Made by a program: the position numbers and the translations under genes
Shown here: positions 35,103-45,099 of the stretch, piece after piece
How the letters are laid out: each line of letters opens with the position of its first letter
How positions within the stretch are numbered: the first letter of the stretch is position 1
Assembly: GCF_001419745.1 (NCBI RefSeq)
Contig: NZ_LIRJ01000102.1
Span: 1-45,099 of the forward strand
Source: Streptomyces silaceus
Lineage (GTDB): Bacteria > Actinomycetota > Actinomycetes > Streptomycetales > Streptomycetaceae
DNA length: 45,099 bases
Direction: 5' to 3'
Notes under the pieces: model-generated
What the model saw: the letters and a program-made list of their open reading frames with translations, nothing else
What the model was told of the DNA's origin: nothing
The model's database searches: none

Positions 35103-35782
35103 TCAGCCCTCGTCCGGGCCACCGGTCTCCTTCTCGTCGGCCGCGTCCGCCGGGGTCTCGGCGGACTCCTCGCCCTTGACGGTCTGCGCGCCCGGCTGCG
35201 GCTCGGCCACGGCCACCCGCGCGGGGCGGATGGTGCGCTCGCCGATCCGATACCCCGGCTGCAGGATCGCGACGCACGTCGTCTCGGTGACGTCCGGTGC
35301 GTAGCTGTGCATCAGGGCTTCGTGGATCGTCGGGTCGAAGGGCTCGCCCTCCTTGCCGAACTGCTGGAGGCCCAGCTTCGCGACGACCGTCTCCAGGGAT
35401 TCGGCCACCGACTTGAAGCCGCCCACCAGCTCGCCGTGCTCGCGCGCGCGGCCAATGTCGTCGAGGGTCGGGAGGAGCTCGGAGAGGAGGTTCGCCGAGG
35501 CGATCTCCTTCACCGCGACCTTGTCCCGCTCCACCCGGCGGCGGTAGTTCTGGTACTCGGCCTGGAGCCGCTGGAGGTCGGCGGTGCGCTCGCTGAGCGC
35601 CTTCTGCACCTGGTCCAGCTGGGCGGTCAGGCCCACGTCTCGGCTTGCGTCCCCGGCCGGGGCCGCCGGACCCTCCTCGGAGGAGGGCTCGGCGGCCTTC
35701 GGCGCGGCGTCATCAGGGGTGGCGCCGGAGGGGACGTCGGGGTTCTCGGCGTTCTCGCCGGGGCCCGGGGTCTCCTCGGTCA

Positions 35783-35783
<1 letters not shown>
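35103..35783 (-). CDS. grpE: Nucleotide exchange factor GrpE
   Basis: This 226-residue protein exchanges ADP for ATP on DnaK. The acidic, disordered N-terminus (residues 1-45) precedes a long helix (QLDQVQKALSERTADLQRLQ, AEYQNYRRRVERDK) for dimerisation, and the beta-domain region LLPTLDDIGRAREHGE, VAILQPGYRIGERTIRPARV. Its ATG overlaps the dnaK stop by 1 bp (ATGA-type), so translation is coupled. Confidence 0.96.
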
Positions 35784-37721
<1,938 letters not shown>

Positions 37722-37725
37722 CAGA

Positions 37726-37746
37726 GCTGAGTCAGGTCGACTCAAC
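37726..37746 (-). promoter_or_regulatory. HAIR operator 2 upstream of the dnaK promoter
   Basis: On the + strand: GCTGAGT-N7-ACTCAAC (37726-37732 and 37740-37746), three positions off the perfect consensus. It is just upstream of the -35. A GAGTCAAC at 37714-37721 between the sites resembles a further half-site. Confidence 0.8.
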
Positions 37747-37947
37747 TCTTATCTCGCACTTACGCGCAACTAGGCTCTACGTGAGAAGCGGGGGCGCACC
37801 CGTGGGGCCGATGGGGCCGGTCGCGCGGCTCCGCGCACACCCTTGCGGGGCACGGACACGGGAAGGGTTGCCTGAGCGACGCAGATCACCGCCTTGCTGG
37901 CTACAGTGCGGCGCAGTAAGTGGGTAGTCTCAGACGGACTGCATAAG

Positions 37948-37961
37948 TTACCGCTTAGTAA
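37948..37961 (+). promoter_or_regulatory. Palindromic operator candidate upstream of the EtfD-like gene
   Basis: TTAC-CGCTTA-GTAA lies 53 bp before the ATG. It is flanked by a wider symmetric frame: cggactg at 37935-37941 and cagtcgtagtccg at 37963-37975. The form resembles sites of TetR-type fatty-acid catabolism regulators, an inference that fits the downstream gene. Confidence 0.5.
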
Positions 37962-38013
37962 TCAGTCGTAGTCCGCTACGAAGTCCCGCCTCGCAGGCCC
38001 GAGGAGCCCCGAA

Positions 38014-40293
38014 ATGCAACTCGCCGCGATCATCGTGTCGCTGGTCCTCATCGCAGTCGGCGTCGCGCTGTTCGGCCGTGCCATCCTGCAGATCGTCCAG
38101 CTGATGCGGCTCGGTCAGTCCGTGCCCGCCGGCACCAGGACCGACCTCCCCCTCCAGCGCACCCTCACCGTGGTCCGGGAGTTCCTCGGGCACACCCGGA
38201 TGAACCGGTGGGGCATCGTCGGCTTCGCGCACTGGTTCGTGGCGGTGGGCTTCCTCACGCTGCTGCTGACCATCGTCAACGCCATCGGCCAGCTCTTCAA
38301 GGCCGACTGGATCCTGCCGGTCATCGGCGACTGGGCGCCCTACAACATCTACGTCGAGTTCATGGGCACCATGACCGTGCTCGGCATCCTGGTCCTGATC
38401 GTCGTCCGCCAGCTGAGCAAGCCCAAGCCGGGGCGCAAGTCCCGCTTCGCCGGCTCCAAGACCGGCCAGGCGTACTTCGTCGAGACCGTCATCCTCATCG
38501 TCGGCGTCTGCATCTTCACGCTGCACGCCCTCGAAGGCGCCCAGCACCACGTGGACGGCTACGAGGCGTCGTTCTTCATCTCGTACCCGGTGGTCTCCTG
38601 GTTCGAGGGCATGGACGTCTCCACCCTCCAGAACCTCACGTACTTCTTCGCCGGCCTGAAGATCGCGACCTCCTTCATCTGGATGATCACGGTCTCGGTG
38701 AACATCAACATGGGTGTCGCCTGGCACCGCTTCCTCGCCTTCCCGAACATCTGGTTCAAGCGGAACGCGAAGGGCGCCACGGCCCTCGGCGAGCTGCAGC
38801 CGATGACGTCCGGCGGCGCGCCGATCGACTGGGAGGACCCGGCCGAGGACGCCGTCTTCGGTGTCTCCCAGGTCGAGCAGTTCTCCTGGAAGGGCCTGCT
38901 GGACTTCTCCACCTGCACCGAGTGCGGCCGCTGCCAGTCGCAGTGCCCCGCCTGGAACACCGGCAAGCCGCTCTCGCCGAAGCTCCTGATCATGTCGCTG
39001 CGCGACCACGCGCACGCCAAGGCCCCCTACCTGCTCGCCGGTGGCGGCAAGTCCATGGAGGGCGAGGAGAAGGCGACCGAGGAGCAGCTCAAGGACGTGC
39101 CCGCCGCCGCCCTCGCGGAGGCCGAGCGCCCGCTGATCGGGACGCACGAGGAGAACGGCGTCATCGACCCGGACGTCCTGTGGTCCTGCACCACCTGCGG
39201 CGCCTGCGTCGAGCAGTGCCCGGTCGACATCGAGCACATCGACCACATCGTCGACATGCGCCGCTATCAGGTGATGATCGAGTCCGCGTTCCCGTCCGAG
39301 GCGGGCACGATGCTCAAGAACCTGGAGAAGAAGGGCAACCCCTGGGGCCTGGCGAAGAAGCAGCGCCTGGAGTGGCTCAAGGAGCTCGACTTCGAGGTGC
39401 CGGTCGTCGGCAAGGACATCGAGGACCTCACCGAGGTCGAGTACCTCTACTGGGTCGGCTGCGCCGGCGCCCTGGAGGACCGCGCGAAGAAGACCACCAA
39501 GGCCTTCGCGGAGCTGCTCCACATCGCGGGCGTCAAGTTCGCGATCATGGGCGGCGACGAGAAGTGCACCGGTGACTCCGCCCGCCGCCTCGGCAACGAG
39601 CCGCTGTTCCAGCAGCTCGGCCAGGAGAACGTCATGGCGCTGAACATGGCGTTCGGCGAGGAGTACGACGACGACGGCAAGGTCACCGACGAGTCGAGGA
39701 AGCCGAAGACGGCCAAGAAGATCGTCGCGACCTGCCCGCACTGCCTCAACACGATCGGCAACGAGTACCCGCAGATCGGCGGCGACTACGAGGTCATCCA
39801 CCACACGCAGCTGCTCCAGCACCTGGTGGACGAGGGCAAGCTCGTCCCGGTGACGCCGGTCGAGGGCATCATCACGTACCACGACCCGTGCTACCTGGGC
39901 CGCCACAACAAGATCTACACGCCGCCGCGCGAGATCATCGCCAACGTCCCGGGCCTCCGGAACGAGGAGATGCACCGCCACAAGGAGCGCGGCTTCTGCT
40001 GCGGCGCCGGCGGCGCCCGCATGTGGATGGAGGAGCGGATCGGCAAGCGCATCAACACGGAGCGGGTCGACGAGGCGCTCAGCCTCAACCCCGACATCGT
40101 GTCGACGGCGTGCCCGTTCTGCCTGGTGATGCTCACCGACTCCGTCAACGGCAAGAAGAACGACGGCAAGGCCAAGGAGTCCCTCCAGGTCGTCGACGTC
40201 GCCCAGCTGCTGCTCGAATCCGTCAAGACGCCGGTCGACCCGGCGGGCGACGAGGAGTCGGCGGACGCGCCGGAGCCCGAGCCGGTCAAGTAG
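38014..40293 (+). CDS. etfD: Membrane iron-sulfur oxidoreductase, EtfD-like (electron transfer flavoprotein:menaquinone)
   Basis: The ATG at 38014 has GAGGAG upstream and gives 759 residues. The first ~250 carry about five membrane helices of the nitrate-reductase-gamma type with helix His residues that could hold heme b. Then two 4Fe-4S motifs: C301/C304/C307/C311 and C392/C395/C398/C402. Two CCG domains follow (WVGCAGALED at about 480 and the CC pair at 662-663 with a CPFC near 702), as in heterodisulfide-reductase and GlpC proteins. It resembles mycobacterial Rv0338c/EtfD, which passes beta-oxidation electrons from ETF to menaquinone; also near dnaK there. The gene symbol is by resemblance. 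Confidence 0.88.
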   Translation: MQLAAIIVSLVLIAVGVALFGRAILQIVQLMRLGQSVPAGTRTDLPLQRTLTVVREFLGHTRMNRWGIVGFAHWFVAVGFLTLLLTIVNAIGQLFKADWILPVIGDWAPYNIYVEFMGTMTVLGILVLIVVRQLSKPKPGRKSRFAGSKTGQAYFVETVILIVGVCIFTLHALEGAQHHVDGYEASFFISYPVVSWFEGMDVSTLQNLTYFFAGLKIATSFIWMITVSVNINMGVAWHRFLAFPNIWFKRNAKGATALGELQPMTSGGAPIDWEDPAEDAVFGVSQVEQFSWKGLLDFSTCTECGRCQSQCPAWNTGKPLSPKLLIMSLRDHAHAKAPYLLAGGGKSMEGEEKATEEQLKDVPAAALAEAERPLIGTHEENGVIDPDVLWSCTTCGACVEQCPVDIEHIDHIVDMRRYQVMIESAFPSEAGTMLKNLEKKGNPWGLAKKQRLEWLKELDFEVPVVGKDIEDLTEVEYLYWVGCAGALEDRAKKTTKAFAELLHIAGVKFAIMGGDEKCTGDSARRLGNEPLFQQLGQENVMALNMAFGEEYDDDGKVTDESRKPKTAKKIVATCPHCLNTIGNEYPQIGGDYEVIHHTQLLQHLVDEGKLVPVTPVEGIITYHDPCYLGRHNKIYTPPREIIANVPGLRNEEMHRHKERGFCCGAGGARMWMEERIGKRINTERVDEALSLNPDIVSTACPFCLVMLTDSVNGKKNDGKAKESLQVVDVAQLLLESVKTPVDPAGDEESADAPEPEPVK

Positions 40294-40311
40294 CCTCCCG
40301 CACCAGCCCTT

Positions 40312-40345
40312 CAGGCCGGTTCCGCCCTCGGGCGGGACCGGCCTG
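40312..40345 (+). terminator. Terminator of the EtfD-like gene
   Basis: caggccggttccgccc (40312-40327) pairs with gggcgggaccggcctg (40330-40345) with one G-U pair, 19 bp after the stop, followed by TTG. Confidence 0.8.
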
Positions 40346-40461
40346 TTGCGTGGAAGTGACCAAAGTGGCATCCCGCCGGACTTACCGGCTCCGCGCCGCG
40401 GGAGCATCATGTGCTGGTTGTTTCTGGTTGTTGTCTCATGGGGCGGTCGGGGTCGGCGTTG

Positions 40462-41853
40462 ATGACGGGCATACGGAGAGCGGGCACACGGAGAGACAGA
40501 CGGCGCGGCATGCCGGTACGCCTGGCCGCGGGGACGCTCGGCTGCGCGCTGCTGCTCGCGGGCTGCGGCGGCCACGACGGAGGCGACGGCACCGGCGCGA
40601 AGAACGGCGACGGGCGGCCCGTGAACATGGCGGGCAAGGGCGCGGCCCAGCAGCCCGTGCCGCGGGGCAAGGGCAGCAAGGTCGACGACGACTTCAACGG
40701 CGACGGCGCGCGTGATCTCGTACTCGACGATCTCGTGCACCGCGACCACGGCGACGACGCGGGCATCGGCGTCGTCTACGGCTCCAGGGGCGGGCTGCGG
40801 CCCGGCGCCCGGCAGCTCCTGAGCGCCCACGCCAACGGGGCGCGCACCAAGGGCGAGCTGCCCGCCGCCTTCGACGCCGAGGCCTCCTGCGACCTCGACG
40901 GGGACGGCTTCACCGATCTGCTCGTCTCCACCGATCCGCCCTACGACGGGCAGGGGCAGCCGCCCGTGCCGCTGCAGATCCTCTTCGGCTCGCCGAGGGG
41001 ACTCGTCGGCAAGGCCGTGCGGCTGAAGGTGCCCGCGCAGGCGCGTTTCGGCAACGACTGGCCCGACCAGCCCGTGTGCGGGGACTTCGACGGGGACGGC
41101 GCGAGCGACCTCGTGCTGCACGCCAGCGGGGCGCGGATGACGTTCCTGCGGGGCCCGTTCAAGCGCGGCGGCGCGCCGCGGGCCGCGGGCAAGCCGGTCA
41201 CCGCGCCGGGCAACGGCCTCGTGACGGGCCGCGCCACCGACGTCGACGGCGACGGCTACGACGACGTGCTGGTCCGCAAGGCCGCGGGCGCGTCCGGCGC
41301 CGCCGGCGCCCTCGTCCTGGGCGGCCCGAAGGGCCCTGCCGAGACCGGGGTGCTCTTCCCCGCGGGCAAGGACATCGCCTTCGGCCGCTTCGGCAAGGGC
41401 AAGGGCATGGACGCGGCGATCGCGTCGCCGCGCGGTGTCGCGCTGCGCTACGACGTGCCGGGCACCGCGCGCGCCACCCTGGAGGCCAAGGACGTCGCCG
41501 TCGACGCGGGCGACCTGGACGGCGACGGTCTGAGCGAGCTGATCCTCAGCGGCGGGGGCAGCGGGAGCGGCGGCGGCGCCGGGGAGGTGCGGGTCCTCCG
41601 GGGTCGTACGACGGGGCTGGCCGCCAACGCCTCCGCGACCATCGTGCCCACCGCGAAGGGCACCACGCAGGTCCTCCAGGTCGCCGACTTCGACGGCGAC
41701 AAGCGGGCCGACCTGGTCCTGCGCACGTACCGCGGGGAGGGCGAGGACACGGTGGGCGTCTACCCGGGCCTGAAGAACGGCGAGTTGGTGTCGCGCAAGC
41801 CGATCCTGACCTTCTCCACGGCGGAGTTCCTGGCTCTGGGCGACGGTTCCTGA
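40462..41853 (+). CDS. FG-GAP/VCBS repeat lipoprotein
   Basis: The start is uncertain (ATG 40462 chosen; GTG 40411, ATG 40438 and ATG 40510 are in frame). After a basic N-region, LGCALLLAGCGG is a lipobox, so the mature protein is lipid-anchored at Cys. Six or more calcium-loop repeats of the integrin-alpha type follow: DDFNGDGARDLVL, CDLDGDGFTDLLV, GDFDGDGASDLVL, TDVDGDGYDDVLV, GDLDGDGLSELIL and ADFDGDKRADLVL. This predicts a seven-bladed-type beta-propeller outside the membrane. Ligand unknown. First of three such genes in a row. Confidence 0.88.
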   Translation: MTGIRRAGTRRDRRRGMPVRLAAGTLGCALLLAGCGGHDGGDGTGAKNGDGRPVNMAGKGAAQQPVPRGKGSKVDDDFNGDGARDLVLDDLVHRDHGDDAGIGVVYGSRGGLRPGARQLLSAHANGARTKGELPAAFDAEASCDLDGDGFTDLLVSTDPPYDGQGQPPVPLQILFGSPRGLVGKAVRLKVPAQARFGNDWPDQPVCGDFDGDGASDLVLHASGARMTFLRGPFKRGGAPRAAGKPVTAPGNGLVTGRATDVDGDGYDDVLVRKAAGASGAAGALVLGGPKGPAETGVLFPAGKDIAFGRFGKGKGMDAAIASPRGVALRYDVPGTARATLEAKDVAVDAGDLDGDGLSELILSGGGSGSGGGAGEVRVLRGRTTGLAANASATIVPTAKGTTQVLQVADFDGDKRADLVLRTYRGEGEDTVGVYPGLKNGELVSRKPILTFSTAEFLALGDGS

Positions 41854-41882
41854 CGCGGCGGGGGCAGGCGGCGCCGGCTACA

Positions 41883-41922
41883 CGGGTGGTGCGGGGCGGC
41901 GCGGGTGGTGCGGGTGGTGCGG
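41883..41922. repeat. Short tandem repeat (cgggtggtg) after the FG-GAP lipoprotein gene
   Basis: Copies of cgggtggtg at about 41883, 41902 and 41911, with a degenerate cggggcggc between the first two; 30 bp downstream of the stop. Confidence 0.6.
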
Positions 41923-42079
41923 ATCGTGTCCCAACTGGCCGCGCAGTAGGGTGATGTGCCCCTCCCGGCCGTTCACCTCGCGGCCACCCCACCGCCCCCG
42001 TCGCACAACCCTTCGTACGCCACACGAGTCACACACCCGGAAGCCTTACCCCAAGCCTGCCCCCCACCGGGAGTCCCAC

Positions 42080-43474
42080 GTGCGCGTAAGAAACCTGGCC
42101 GTCACCGCCACCGTCGCGGCCCTCGCCGCGGCCGGGCTGACGCTGCCCCTGGCCGGTCCGGCGAGCGCCGCCTCGACCCTGAAGGACGACTTCAACGGCG
42201 ACGGCTACCGCGACCTGGCGGTCGGCTCGCCGAACTCCAACTCCGTGACCGTCACGTACGGTTCGGCCTCGGGCGTCTCCGAGGGCCGCTCGGCGACCGT
42301 CACCCAGGACACGCCCGGCGTGCCCGGCGTGCTGGAGCCGGAGGACGAGTTCGGCGAGAACGTCACCAGCGGCGACGTGAACCACGACGGCTACGCCGAC
42401 CTGATCGTCGGCGCCCCCGGCGAGCGGGTCGAGGGCAGGCCCTCCGGCTCCGTCACCGTCATCAAGGGCGGCAAGAACGGCTTCACCTCCGGCGGCCGGG
42501 TCCTCAACTCCCCCGCCGACACCACCGGCCGCTTCGGCGAGGCCACCGTCTGGACCGACCTCGACTACGACGGCTCGCCCCAGCTCGCCGTGATCAGCGG
42601 CGACAACTGGTACTACTACTCCGGCGCGGGCGAGGACGGCCGCACGCACGGCCTGGAGGTCGACTTCCTGCCCGAGGGCGTCCGCCTGAACGGCATGGTC
42701 GCCGGCAACTTCACGTACAAGGACGGCGTCGGTTTCGTCCTGTACGGCAAGCGCGCCGACGGCGGCCTCTACACCGCGCACATGAACGGCGGCGTCGGCG
42801 ACTACGGCTACCAGGCCGAGGTGCTCGCCGAGGGCGACGCCCCGACCGCGACCGGCGACGCGGCCACGGCGGGTGACGTCGACGGCGACGGCTACGACGA
42901 CCTGATCACCGGCAACCGCCTGGACACCGCGGCCGGCAGGGGCGGTTCGATCACCGTGCGGCGCGGCGGCGACGGCGCGTTCGGCGCCCCCGTGACGTAC
43001 AACCAGGACAGCCCCGGCGTGCCCGGCGCCGACGAGGCCGACGACGGCTTCGGCGGCTCCGTCTCGGCGGGCGACGTGAACGGCGACGGGCTCGCCGACC
43101 TCGTGGTGGGCGCGCCCGGCGAGACCGTCGGCACGGTCGAGGGCGCCGGCAGCGTCACGTACCTCACGTCCACGGCGGGCAGGTTCACTTCGGGCCGGGC
43201 CTGGCACCAGGAGACCGCGGGCGTGCCCGGCGTCGCGGAGGCGGGCGACCACTTCGGCGCGTCCGTGCGCCTGAAGGACATCAACAAGAACGGCCGGGCC
43301 GACCTGTCCACCGGCGCGACCGGCGAGGACATCGGCACGACGCGGGACGTCGGCGCCGTGTGGGTCCTGCGGGGCACGACGACGGGTCCGACCTCGTCGT
43401 ACGCGGCCTCCTTCAACGGCACGGACTTCGGGCTCGACGGCGTGGACGCGGGCTTCGGCCGCACGCTCCGCTGA
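42080..43474 (+). CDS. Secreted FG-GAP repeat protein (2)
   Basis: The GTG at 42080 with GGGAG upstream gives 464 residues. A Sec signal peptide (VRVRNLAVTATVAALAAAGL) ends at an AxA-type site (GPASAAS). FG-GAP repeats follow: DFNGDGYRDLAVG, DVNHDGYADLIVG, DVDGDGYDDLITG, DVNGDGLADLVVG and INKNGRADLSTG, several joined by PGVPG segments (TPGVPGVLEPEDEFGENV; SPGVPGADEADDGFGGSV; AGVPGVAEAGDHFGASV). The Asp/Asn loops should bind calcium, forming a beta-propeller. It is released to the medium, as no anchor is seen. The partner is unknown. Confidence 0.92.
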   Translation: MRVRNLAVTATVAALAAAGLTLPLAGPASAASTLKDDFNGDGYRDLAVGSPNSNSVTVTYGSASGVSEGRSATVTQDTPGVPGVLEPEDEFGENVTSGDVNHDGYADLIVGAPGERVEGRPSGSVTVIKGGKNGFTSGGRVLNSPADTTGRFGEATVWTDLDYDGSPQLAVISGDNWYYYSGAGEDGRTHGLEVDFLPEGVRLNGMVAGNFTYKDGVGFVLYGKRADGGLYTAHMNGGVGDYGYQAEVLAEGDAPTATGDAATAGDVDGDGYDDLITGNRLDTAAGRGGSITVRRGGDGAFGAPVTYNQDSPGVPGADEADDGFGGSVSAGDVNGDGLADLVVGAPGETVGTVEGAGSVTYLTSTAGRFTSGRAWHQETAGVPGVAEAGDHFGASVRLKDINKNGRADLSTGATGEDIGTTRDVGAVWVLRGTTTGPTSSYAASFNGTDFGLDGVDAGFGRTLR

Positions 43475-43534
43475 CGACCGCCCACGTCCTCAGCGACAAC
43501 ACCCCACATTCATCTGCGAGTTGGAGACGATCCA

Positions 43535-45031
43535 GTGGCCTCAGCGCCTCAGCACGTGCGGAAGCCTTCGCGTACCTCCGCGAGGAAGCCCGCACGGAAC
43601 AAGATCCTCGCGGCGGCCGCCCTCTGCGCCGCCACCGCGCTCGGCGTCACGGGCCTGACGGCGGGCGGCGCGTCCGCCGCCGCACAGCCCTCGAAGCTGC
43701 GCGCCGACTACAACGGCGACGGCTATGTGGACCTCGCGGTCGGCGTGCCCGACGCGACGGTCTCCGGCAAGGCGAAGGCCGGCTACGTGAACGTGGTCTG
43801 GGGCGGCGCGAACGGCCTCGGCAGGCACGGCTCGACGACCGTCAGCCAGGCCACGCCCGGCGTGCCCGGCACCGTCGAGGCGGGCGACCGCTTCGGCACG
43901 GCGCTCGCCTCGGACGACATGAACGGCGACGGCTACTCCGACCTCGTCGTCGGCACGCCCCACGAGGCCAACTCCGCGGGCCTGGCGGCGGGTACCGTCA
44001 CCGTCGTGTGGGGCTCCGCGAGCGGCTTCAAGGGCGGCTTCACCGCCGCCAACGGTGACCTCAGCAGCGCCAACTACGGCGCGCTGCTCGCCACCGGCGA
44101 CTTCGACAAGGACGGCGACAAGGACATCGCCTTCAACTCCCACTTCGACGAGAGCAGCTCCGTCGTCGTGCGCTCCGGCCCCTTCACCGAGGGCTCCTCC
44201 GCGAAGCTCTCCCGGGTCGACGGCTGGCACTTCGGCGGCCCGTCCGTCCTCGCGAGCGGCGACTTCGACGGCGACGGCGGCGACGACCTCGCGATCTCGT
44301 ACAAGGGCATGGAGATCAGCGGTACGACGGTCAGGAGCCGTACCGCGTCCGGCGAGTGGCAGACGGTGTGGGACACGCCCGACAGCAGCCGCACCGCGCT
44401 CGCCACCGGCGACTTCGACGGCGACGGCAGCGACGACCTCGCCATCGGCGACGTCCAGGCCAACCCCGAGACCGAGTCGACGAACTGCGAGGACCGCCTC
44501 GGCGGCGCCGTCCTCACGGTCTTCGGCAAGAAGGGCGGCAAGCTCGGCGACGGCGGCCACTCCTGCACCACGCAGGGCAGCCCCCAGGTCGCCGGGACGC
44601 CCGAGGCCGAGGACGACTTCGGCGCGCACCTCGCCGTCGCCAACCTCGACCGGGACGGCATCGACGAGCTGGTCGTCGGCGCGGACACGGAGGCCGTCGG
44701 CACGGCGAAGGACGCCGGCACATACTGGGTCCTCGCCTCCCTCGGCACGGGACAGCCCTTCACGGGCCCCTCCTTCAGCCAGAACTCCGCGGGCGTCGCG
44801 GGCACGGCCGAGGCGGGCGACCGCTTCGGCGCGGCCGTCGCCACCGGCGACTACAACGGCGACACCTACCCGGACGTCGCGGTGGGCGCGCCCGGCGAGG
44901 ACGAGGGCAAGGGCGGCGTCTGGTACGCCCCGACCCCGAAGGACGGCCCGAAGCCGCCGGTCACGTCGGTGACGCCGGGCAAGCTGGGGCTCGCGGGGGC
45001 GCGGGCGTACGGGGGTGTTCTCGGGCGGTGA
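43535..45031 (+). CDS. Secreted FG-GAP repeat protein (3)
   Basis: The GTG at 43535 with GGAG upstream gives 498 residues. The signal peptide is long and basic (RKPARNKILAAAALCAATAL, cleavage near ASAAA). The repeats are the same type as in the preceding gene: DYNGDGYVDLAVG, DMNGDGYSDLVVG, DFDKDGDKDIAFN, DFDGDGGDDLAIS, DFDGDGSDDLAIG, LDRDGIDELVVG and DYNGDTYPDVAVG, with PGVPGTVEAGDRFG and AGVAGTAEAGDRFG joints. It contains two Cys (about residues 311 and 338) absent from paralogue 2. It lies 60 bp downstream, probably duplicated from it and cotranscribed. The stop falls in a tandem repeat. Confidence 0.92.
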   Translation: MASAPQHVRKPSRTSARKPARNKILAAAALCAATALGVTGLTAGGASAAAQPSKLRADYNGDGYVDLAVGVPDATVSGKAKAGYVNVVWGGANGLGRHGSTTVSQATPGVPGTVEAGDRFGTALASDDMNGDGYSDLVVGTPHEANSAGLAAGTVTVVWGSASGFKGGFTAANGDLSSANYGALLATGDFDKDGDKDIAFNSHFDESSSVVVRSGPFTEGSSAKLSRVDGWHFGGPSVLASGDFDGDGGDDLAISYKGMEISGTTVRSRTASGEWQTVWDTPDSSRTALATGDFDGDGSDDLAIGDVQANPETESTNCEDRLGGAVLTVFGKKGGKLGDGGHSCTTQGSPQVAGTPEAEDDFGAHLAVANLDRDGIDELVVGADTEAVGTAKDAGTYWVLASLGTGQPFTGPSFSQNSAGVAGTAEAGDRFGAAVATGDYNGDTYPDVAVGAPGEDEGKGGVWYAPTPKDGPKPPVTSVTPGKLGLAGARAYGGVLGR

Positions 45032-45060
45032 GTCTCGGGCGGTAGGTCTCGGGCGGTGAG
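45019..45060. repeat. Three 14-bp tandem repeats at the FG-GAP 3 stop codon
   Basis: Units tctcgggcggtgag (45019, 45047) and tctcgggcggtagg (45033). The gene's TGA (45029-45031) lies in the first unit. Confidence 0.85.
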
Positions 45061-45069
45061 TACGGCTTC

Positions 45070-45099
45070 GTCGGACTTGGTGCCGTCGGACTCGGTGCC
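45070..45099. repeat. Two 15-bp tandem repeats at the window end
   Basis: gtcggacttggtgcc (45070-45084) and gtcggactcggtgcc (45085-45099), one difference; may continue beyond the window. Confidence 0.75.

Noticed and set aside
37948..41121. A 1057-codon open frame antisense to the EtfD-like gene
   Set aside because: High-GC codon bias leaves long open frames opposite real genes; its protein is low-complexity Asp/Val/Leu/Arg-rich, while the + strand shows clear iron-sulfur motifs.

Overview
The window is a 45-kb piece of an actinobacterial chromosome, almost certainly Streptomyces. The G+C content is very high, GTG and TTG starts are common, and the core genes purA, fba, pyrE, clpB and hspR-dnaJ-grpE-dnaK appear in the order I remember for Streptomyces chromosomes (S. 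coelicolor purA-to-dnaK region). About 37 protein genes are supported. I saw no tRNA, rRNA, CRISPR array or insertion sequence.

Left part (1-10 kb): the 3' end of a membrane-anchored protein, a short relic of a membrane-protein gene, purA, a degenerate diacylglycerol-kinase-like gene, a GbsR/MarR-type regulator divergent from a two-gene ABC exporter with a palindrome in the shared promoter, a cytochrome P450, and a LuxR-type two-component system.

10-25 kb: a tryptophan-to-anthranilate operon (tryptophan 2,3-dioxygenase, kynureninase, probable kynurenine formamidase); a CGNR zinc-finger gene divergent from an Old Yellow Enzyme; DUF3151, fba, pyrE and an aldose-1-epimerase-like gene; an SRPBCC membrane protein; a membrane-fused spermidine-synthase-like protein with DUF2617; a Gly/Cys-rich small membrane protein; a class I aminotransferase; a PIG-V-like membrane mannosyltransferase; and a YbjN protein.

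25-38 kb: two heat-shock loci under HspR. The clpB promoter and the dnaK promoter both carry HAIR operators (CTTGAGT-N7-ACTCAAG type). Between them sits the most unusual block (28.8-32.7 kb): a small exported peptide with a repeated DTGWT motif, overlapping a Rieske-like protein that has lost its iron-sulfur ligands, divergent from three tandem paralogous LuxR-type regulators. It looks like an accessory island within the conserved core and is my best candidate for an undescribed system.

38-45 kb: a membrane iron-sulfur oxidoreductase resembling mycobacterial EtfD (fatty-acid beta-oxidation electron transfer), preceded by a TTAC-N6-GTAA palindrome, then three consecutive exported FG-GAP (integrin-alpha-like beta-propeller) proteins, one of them a lipoprotein. 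Several intergenic regions and gene ends carry short tandem duplications of 9-26 bp.
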